NCBI RefSeq assembly: GCF_021130785.1
Contig: NC_060213.1
Span: 96,712,501 to 96,776,500, forward strand
DNA from: Homalodisca vitripennis
Lineage: Eukaryota > Arthropoda > Insecta > Hemiptera > Cicadellidae
Length of the DNA stretch: 64,000 nt
Direction: 5' to 3'
Both the position numbers and the translations under genes were made by a program. Shown here in pieces: positions 57,495-64,000 of the stretch; positions within the stretch are counted from its first letter, which is position 1, and each line of letters begins with the position of its first letter. The notes below the pieces were generated by a model. That model was not told the origin of the DNA. It saw nothing but the letters and a program-made list of their open reading frames with translations, and did not search any database.

Positions 57495-58374
57495 CTCATA
57501 AGTCATCTTTATTGCACATTAAAATTGCATTCACAATTACATTCATACAGAACAGGAGCATTTTCAATAAATATATGCTAAAATTTAAATATCAATTAAG
57601 TTTATAGCAAAGAGACTGGACTAAATAATAAAATATACTGGCTAGGTGTTAAAGTTTTACATGACAACAAATTAAAATACAATACAAAAAGACAAAGAAT
57701 AAAAAATTATGTATAAAACAAATACTATGATTATAAACTAGTTTAAAAATTTCAACACTGAGTAAAGGATAGATTTAGACATATGCTCTTGAGGTAAAAG
57801 AAAAAAATTCTTGAACATTTTAAAAGCAGTAACTGGATAGAAAAGCCAGTCTCTTTCTTGAACTTTGGAAAGATGTCTCCTTTTTTATGTAATCTGGAAA
57901 ATGGTTTTTAAACAGGGTGATTCAGGCGGAGATTTTTCATAGAAGGCGATTTTATGTAATGGATACTGTATCAAAGAAGAATTTAGAGTAACATGAAAAT
58001 GTACATGATTCCCACTTAAAAATTTCTCTAAACAACTTCTGACAAAAACTACACATTGATATATAAACAGGGAGGGAAGGGGTAAAATTTTGGGATTTTT
58101 AAAGATTTCTCTGCAAGGGCGTCTGAAGCCAGCGCCAGTCAGAACTCTTATGACCTTTTTATGCATAAGGAACACTAGAGAACTCGCTGGGGGTGCCCCA
58201 AAAAATCAAACCATAGAATATTAAGGAATTGAAATAAGCAAAGTACACTTTACAGAGAGTTAGATAATCAACAATTTGAGGAAGACTTTTACCGTGTTTA
58301 AAACACACAATAGGCCTACTATTAGACAAAGTCTCGTAAAAACAAAACCAAAAAAGTGGCACACAGGATTCCAT
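57495..58374 (-). mobile_element. Degenerate LINE 3' end
   Basis: Minus strand. From 58374 the frame gives YFAYFNSLIFYGLIFWGTPS and from 58175 HKKVIRVLTGAGFRRPCREI, then FKNPKILPLPSLFIYQCVVF, SSLIQYPLHKIAFYEKSP. These are the thumb and C-terminus of a jockey/CR1-like reverse transcriptase (YG..FWG, QKK.IR.L.G......C..F....IL.L...yI). The 3' part runs to AATAAAGATGACTTATGAGT at about 57505. One frameshift joins the two parts. Confidence 0.75.
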
Positions 58375-58378
58375 AAAC

Positions 58379-59150
58379 TGTGTTTACAGTCTAAAATGTA
58401 GTTGCAATAGGAAATACATAGGTGAGACAAAAAGTTAATTAAATTTAAGGATAAAATAACACAAAGAAAACACAAGATAGGTCTCACAGAAAAATAAAAA
58501 ATTGCACACTATTGTTGGTTCAAAGACCATCATTTGAATTGGGATGAAGTCAACGTAATACATCAGGAATCACATATTTTTTTAAAGGAAATTAATAGAG
58601 GCAACATATATAAAATTGGCAGACAATCAGTCAACCATCAGTCGAGATTAGGTCGCTTTGGTTGCCAATACAAAAAAATGAACTAAAAAGAAAACCAAAA
58701 GCATCAAACAGATATGATATTTGTAATAAACCAATGCAACAGTATGGTTTTAAGAAGTTCATCTAGCATGAACCAATAATAAAAAAAGGACTGATTCCTG
58801 TCTCCTTTCCTTTTCATTGCCGCCATCTTGTTTCTGCTGTCATGATCGCCATATGCTATTGGCCTTTGGTCAGTCATAGGTAGTTGATTGACGAATGCAG
58901 ACGTATTGTGACCTGTATTCTGTAGTTCAGTTTTAATAATTAGTGTTGAGTTTAGTTTTTTAAGTGCATGATTTAGATTTAGTGAAATTGACACACAACA
59001 TGGTGGTTGTGATTCCTGACTTAGGCTTTGGTATGGTTTTTTAATTTTAGCCTTAGTTATTTACCTGAAGAAGAGATCAGATTGCAGATCTCGAAACGTA
59101 GTGTTACTGATTTTTTGTTTCACTGAACAATGGCAAATTTCCGGAGAAAT
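58379..59150 (+). mobile_element. Penelope-like element remnant with GIY-YIG domain
   Basis: Plus strand 58379-58500 reads CVYSLKCSCNRKYIGET and, after a stop, LNLRI and a second stop before HKENTR, matching the GIY-YIG endonuclease start (VYxLxCxCxxxYIGETxRxLxxRIxEH). After a frameshift, 58498-58640 reads KIAHYCWFKDHHLNWDEVNV then HQESHIFLKEI, the usual C-terminus of Penelope-like proteins (HxxxxNWDxVxxxxxE). The 3' part includes ATCAGATTGCAGATCTCGAA and ACGTAGTG, typical of such elements. The reverse transcriptase is lost. It abuts the opposite-strand LINE end at 58374. Confidence 0.7.
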
Positions 59151-59640
59151 CCTGTTTCCTTCACAATCCTTCCATCATCAAAAATAAGCTTCAAACAAAG
59201 TACATCCAGTAATAAAAAAACTTTCTAATTGTTAGATTATCATTTACGACGACTAGTACATCAAGTTGGACTGTCTGTATAAAAGTATGACGTGCTTGAG
59301 TATTTCAAGGTCGCATTTTTTACATCTTCAAAAATCTGTCATGACTTTTGGTCACGTCCAAATTGTCAGACATTTCAATAAGACACTTTTGAGTTCACTT
59401 ATCATTCCCTCTGAATATCTGACATGCTTGAATAACTTTTTTTCCTACCTCTTTTTACGACAGCGTTCCGCTCACTACTCATCAGATTAATATCTCTCGG
59501 TTATCAGAAAGACACAGTGCATATACACTGTGAATGTCAGACACACTCAAGTAGTTCCATGTGACTGTTTTTTCTTACATTTTTGAAAATTTGAACACGC
59601 TCACCTCCCCACTAGAATGGCTAACTTAACATAAACATTT
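59151..59640. other. No gene recognised
   Basis: Between two TE remnants; no supported feature. Confidence 0.45.
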
Positions 59641-62320
59641 TTTGTTTTAGGACCTAATCTTTACAATCCAATAGGTCCCATATCGGTTTAGTAACTGCAA
59701 ATTTAGCATCCCAGGCTCCCCTACTATGAGTTCTGTGAGATCATCGCAATAGATAAGGAAGAAGAGTGGACCAAGAATAGAAGACCCCTGACTTGGCTCT
59801 TTCCTGGATTTGTTAGAATAACTGAACAAATTTCCGATCCAACAACCTAGATTGGGTGTTACGGACCTTACTTGGAAGAAGTGGGTCTTTTTGAACTGAA
59901 GTAGGCAAATGCAATACATCAAAATCCAAATAAGGAGTGATTTTTTTATCATTATATGATTGTGGAGTGTAAAAAATGGAGCACATAGCGTATGATTGCT
60001 CCTTGCTCTTTTTTCCGGGAGGCTTAGCTGGTGAGCTATAGTAGTTGACTTACCTTCGATATATGCATGTTTAAATAGACTAAGTGAGCCGACTAATGTT
60101 TCATCCTTATGTGTGTATTTTAAATCTTTTTAATGGTTTTCCCCATGAAAGGAGATTAGGATGATTGGTCTGAATGCCTTAAGTTGAGATGAGTCTACAT
60201 TTTTCAACACAAACACCACTCATGTTGTCCTTCAATTCTCTGGGATTTAGCCAAAAACATAGCTGCTCCTGGAGAGAATTATTATAGTATTTAAAAGAAT
60301 ATCTAACCCTTCTTGTAGTAGTGACAGAAAGATTCCATCAAGTCCTGGTAATTTAAATGGTTTTAAAGAAGTAAAAGCACTTTCTGCTGAAAACTTTTTT
60401 CTTGATTGCTGCCTGGACCAGGTGATCTTCAGACTGGACCTTCCCTCCGTTAAAGGTAAAAAATACTCATCCCAAGGTGAGAGCCTCAATCAAGGTGGGA
60501 ATTAAGAATTTTTTCTTAATTCTTTCTTATATATATTTAGGGAACTTTAGTAAAGATTTCACTAACCTGTAACAATTGCCCATCTGAAAAGTTTCCTCAC
60601 TTTATATTTTTGTGTGTCTAATCTCTTTGTCCACCAAGGCACGTTTTTTAAGCCTATTGCTTCTGAAAGGACAATTTTCCTAATAGGTTAGGTCTTTATT
60701 ATGGCAATTTATACCACTTGAACTGACCTTTCAAGTTTCATTCATTTTTCTGATGGGGATCTATCTCCAAGTCGAACTTTACAATGATCCTATAGTAAGC
60801 CTGATAGACATACCACCTGACTAGATCTATACCATTTCGGTTTTTAATTAAGGTGATACCTAACAACTCTTGCCTAATCTTAGTAATAAAAATGGGTTCT
60901 TACCCTTTATTTACTAATTCGAGATTGAACTTGGGGACAAACTCAAGCAACTTGTCACTTCTCTTGTTTATGGTGCACCTGCCACAGTAGGTATGATGAG
61001 TGTTGTTATTACAACAAATAAATCTGGTGTCACTCCTCTTCTTCCACACTATGTCCACTTCTGTTGGTGGGCAGATTCTGGATGTGTTCGGAAAGTACGA
61101 TGAGGCAATAATCACCTCTCTTAACTCCTTTGTTGGATGGCACTTCTGCTGCCACATCCACCAACTCTTATTATTAATTTTGTAATAAGAAAATAATTTA
61201 TTCATTAGTTTTGAGAGCAAAACACAAGCTTTTGGGTTTTCAGCAGTACGATTATAATTTGGTTACCAACCTGGGTCATGAGGCCCCTAATAATTTCTTT
61301 GTTGACCTAAGATTCCTGGATTAGAGTTTAATCCAGGTCTGCTGAGATAAACCTCCTTCTCAAGATAACAGTTGTATCCTTTGCAAGGTGGAAGTGTATC
61401 TGTATTAGACATGTTATTTGGACACCATTTCTTTACCTCGCCCAGGTGATCTGCTCATGTCGCTATTCTTTGTTTGCTCGAGAATTGTTCCATGATTTTT
61501 TCCTTTAGCATAAACTGATGGTCCCTTTAATGTAGGCACTTTCTTCAGGGAAAGAGAACAGGTTGGTTTTTCTTCATCCACTACTAAAGTCACTTTTGAA
61601 GTAGATCTCCCTGTTTCAGGTTTGTCAGGGACTTCTGATTTGCTTCTTGTTCCTCCACTTCCATCCTCTCAGCACTAACTTCTTCTTTTTAAGATAACCC
61701 AGGCTTCTGTTTCTCCTCCTCCTTTGTGGAATCCAACGATAACCTTTGGAATTTCTTCTTCAGCCTTTCACTGGATTTCTCCAAAATTTTAGCTGATTCA
61801 GGGAGCCTCTTTCTCAAATTTGTTTGCAGTGGCAGAGTCTCTTTCAAACGTAAAAATTGCAGACTTATCCTTGTCACTCCTACAAAGGACAATCCATTAC
61901 CAAAACAAAAAGTCCTAATTCTGTACCATGAGATACTTCCAAATCCTCTCATTTCAGTTGTTTCTACTTTTTGGAAGGTAGGAATTCGCAATTCTTGAGT
62001 TAGAAAATCTCTCTTGCGCAATCTTCAAACTCGCCACCTCAAAAGACCAGATTCTCCTGTTTCCAGCTAAGCTATTCTGCTGTTTCTTGATTGTCACATG
62101 TAATAATCAAGACCTATTGTATTCTGTTGATACTGTGAAATCTTAAGAGTTTGGCTCTCAACTCCTTCTTCTACGATATCTTCCAGGATTACATTCTGTA
62201 TAGCTTCCATCTGTTCTGGTGTAAGGAGAGTTTCGGTAAAACTCACATCCAGTATACCCAACCTTACTCCCTAAGTTGCTTGTTTATAGGACATCGTAAA
62301 TGTAAGTTGCAGTATGCTCT
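59640..62320 (-). mobile_element. Old LINE, R1/jockey-type, heavily decayed
   Basis: Minus strand, in order: an ORF1-like Lys/Glu-rich stretch (62021-61689); endonuclease pieces REVIIASSYFPNTS, PPTEVDIVW, CCNNNTHHTYCGRCTINKRS and KLLEFVPKFNLELVNKG (61220-60900), matching (D)xNAHHxxWGSxxxNxRGxxLLEF; a WWTKRL-like piece near 60630; the RT entry AFTSLKPFKLPGLDGIFLSL (60489-60247); and SQGSSILGPLFFLIYCDDL (59952-59647), matching PQGSxLGPxLFxxYxDDL. Many stops and frameshifts. The NAHH-type endonuclease separates it from the CR1-like copy at 52909. Confidence 0.75.
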
Positions 62321-64000
62321 TTTTGTATCCCCCCAAATAATTGATAACATTAACAATTTTATAACTTTTCAATAAAAATATCCAACATTTACAATACTAA
62401 GCAGAAGTTATTTCGATAGAAATAATCATTTTAATTGTATTGTGTTTTAACTCTTTCCATACTGAGGATCACTGTGAACGATGATCAGTACTAATGTGAA
62501 AAGTGCTGGAGTCGCTGACATTGACACTACACAAATTTGTTATAGCATATTTTTATCTATTTTCCAGTATTCTGAGTAATACGGTTAAAATTCATATGTT
62601 TTAATCTAGTGTTTTTCATTCTTTCCTTGCATCTTAGTGATACACCTAAGGTTTGCAGTCATTGCATCTTTTGTGAAGTTTGTTTTCTTTGGACCAGTGT
62701 TCTGCCATTTGGTTTGGTTATTGCAGTTGGTGACTTGTGTAATAAATATTATGTTATTTTGGTGATTTGTGTAGTAAATATTTTGTTATTTTGCAAGTAA
62801 ATGTTTTGTTTTTACTACAATGTGTTCAATGAGTGTAGATAAATTCGTTTATGCAGGTGTTTCTTATTTTCATTTGAAGTTAGGCCTGGATTTTGTCTTT
62901 AAGAATGGTTTTTGAAACATGAACTTCAGTGGTTTACTTTCATGTTGTAATACATAATTCATACACATTTTGTATATTTTAGAACCTAATTGTAAAACAT
63001 GTAATTTGGAAGCAACGTCATAGAAAACATGAATAAAATTTATGCTTGCGTATTAATGTTTCTAAGTGACATTTTTATTTTTGCCTCTAAATTGAAAATT
63101 GTTGTGTAAAAAAGTATATAAAATATGTTATTTAAAAAAGCATATAAAATATGTTATTTGTATTTGTTTTTCTGCTCTTTATTGTGGACATTCTGAAAAA
63201 GAATTTTGAACTTTTGTTAGCAGGGAGGGTAGTGTACATTACTATGATTGAAAGTTAGAAGTTTTTTAACTATGTTTTTGAATTTTATAAACAAATAATT
63301 ATTCTTAACATAATTTTTATGTCCGGTTTATTCTATGAAACTGTGTACAATCAAAAATAGAATATGTTCAAAATTAAAGATAGTTACTGTAATTTTTCTC
63401 TAAAATTCTACATTTTGTAATAGAATAGCACAGTGAAGAATATCCGTTTCATAATTCTTTGTTAATTGCCCCTCGTTGTTGCGTCATATGTGGTAGATCA
63501 GAGTGGATTCTGTTACATTAGGTGTGTAAGACTCAGCTATAGTTTTCAACTGCTGTAATATTCCGTTTTATATAACTAAATTTATTCCATTATGCCCAGT
63601 TGAATTTCATTGAACTGATTTCACTCGCTTGGAAAATAAATCACTTATAATACCTTTAAATCTATATTATAATGCTAAATTACAAATTGATAAACTTACA
63701 TTTTTTGCTAGTAAGCATTTACAAAAACCCTAAAAGTTGAAAATGTTGTGTTTTTTTAATTCCTTCATTGCTAGTGTACACTGATTGAGATTGACTATTC
63801 CCAATCTGACTGTACCAAAAGGCGACTACCACAGTCAATGTTCTAATTGTGTTGATGGTTTAATCTTATTTTTAATATCTAAAGAAAAATATATCTTTTT
63901 CATATTTCATTTTAATAGTGACACTTAAATATTTATCTGGATTAAAACATATTCTTTAAAAAAATTGAATTATGTAACTTATCTAATTGTCTTTCCAACT
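62321..64000. other. No gene recognised
   Basis: AT-rich end of window. TTAACTCTTTCC at 62448 followed by an imperfect palindrome (ACTGAGGATCAC...GATGATCAGT) looks like a lone piggyBac-type end, without a visible partner. Confidence 0.4.

Noticed and set aside
58704..58994. 96-codon minus-strand frame
   Set aside because: Lies antisense to the 3' part of the Penelope-like remnant; no motif of its own.
61726..61998. 90-codon plus-strand frame
   Set aside because: Antisense shadow of the Lys/Glu-rich region of the decayed minus-strand LINE.

Overview
This window looks like animal, very probably insect, nuclear DNA. It is AT-rich and intron-rich, has no bacterial-style gene packing, and carries dense remains of eukaryotic transposons (piggyBac, mariner, pogo/Tigger, hAT, Mutator-like, Penelope and several LINE lineages). 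The single host gene I can identify with confidence lies on the minus strand and fills almost half of the window (45112 down to 14084). It is loquacious (loqs, the TRBP/PACT orthologue), the double-stranded-RNA-binding partner of Dicer. Nine coding exons join with matching phases and GT-AG introns into 389 codons with three dsRNA-binding domains. The ending is the typical loquacious C-terminus. The organism cannot be named from the sequence; large introns and the TE mix would suit a hemimetabolous insect, but that is inference.

Layout. 1-13,440: no host gene seen; a broken Mutator-like transposase lies at the left edge. 13,440-14,083: putative loqs 3'UTR, with an almost perfect 57-nt hairpin 49 nt after the stop codon. 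14,084-45,112: loqs. Its introns hold a tRNA-like SINE fragment, four piggyBac-type elements (one nested in another), a LINE 3' end, an 83-bp minisatellite, a 381-bp pogo/Tigger-type MITE, a deleted mariner, a 583-bp element with an 8-bp target duplication, and a complex of inverted repeats. Inside that complex is a second exon-like stretch (42,094-42,198) that could be an alternative loqs first exon or the start of a nested gene. 45,113-47,480: presumed upstream region with Tc1 and LINE scraps. 47,484-49,704: a 2.2-kb hAT-type element whose interior is a fold-back made of about five ~185-bp direct repeats facing about three inverted ones. 49,705-52,900: no recognised gene. 52,909-57,153: a nearly full-length non-LTR retrotransposon with ORF1 and endonuclease/reverse transcriptase, broken by frameshifts. 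57,495-62,320: older LINE remains on the minus strand and a Penelope-like GIY-YIG remnant on the plus strand. 62,320-64,000: nothing recognised.

How it fits together: the only functional story the sequence supports is RNA interference (Loqs). Everything else is mobile DNA, much of it capable of making inverted-repeat (double-stranded) RNA if transcribed. The 3'UTR hairpin and the fold-back element near a gene for a dsRNA-binding protein are therefore the most interesting leads, but a functional link is only a hypothesis.
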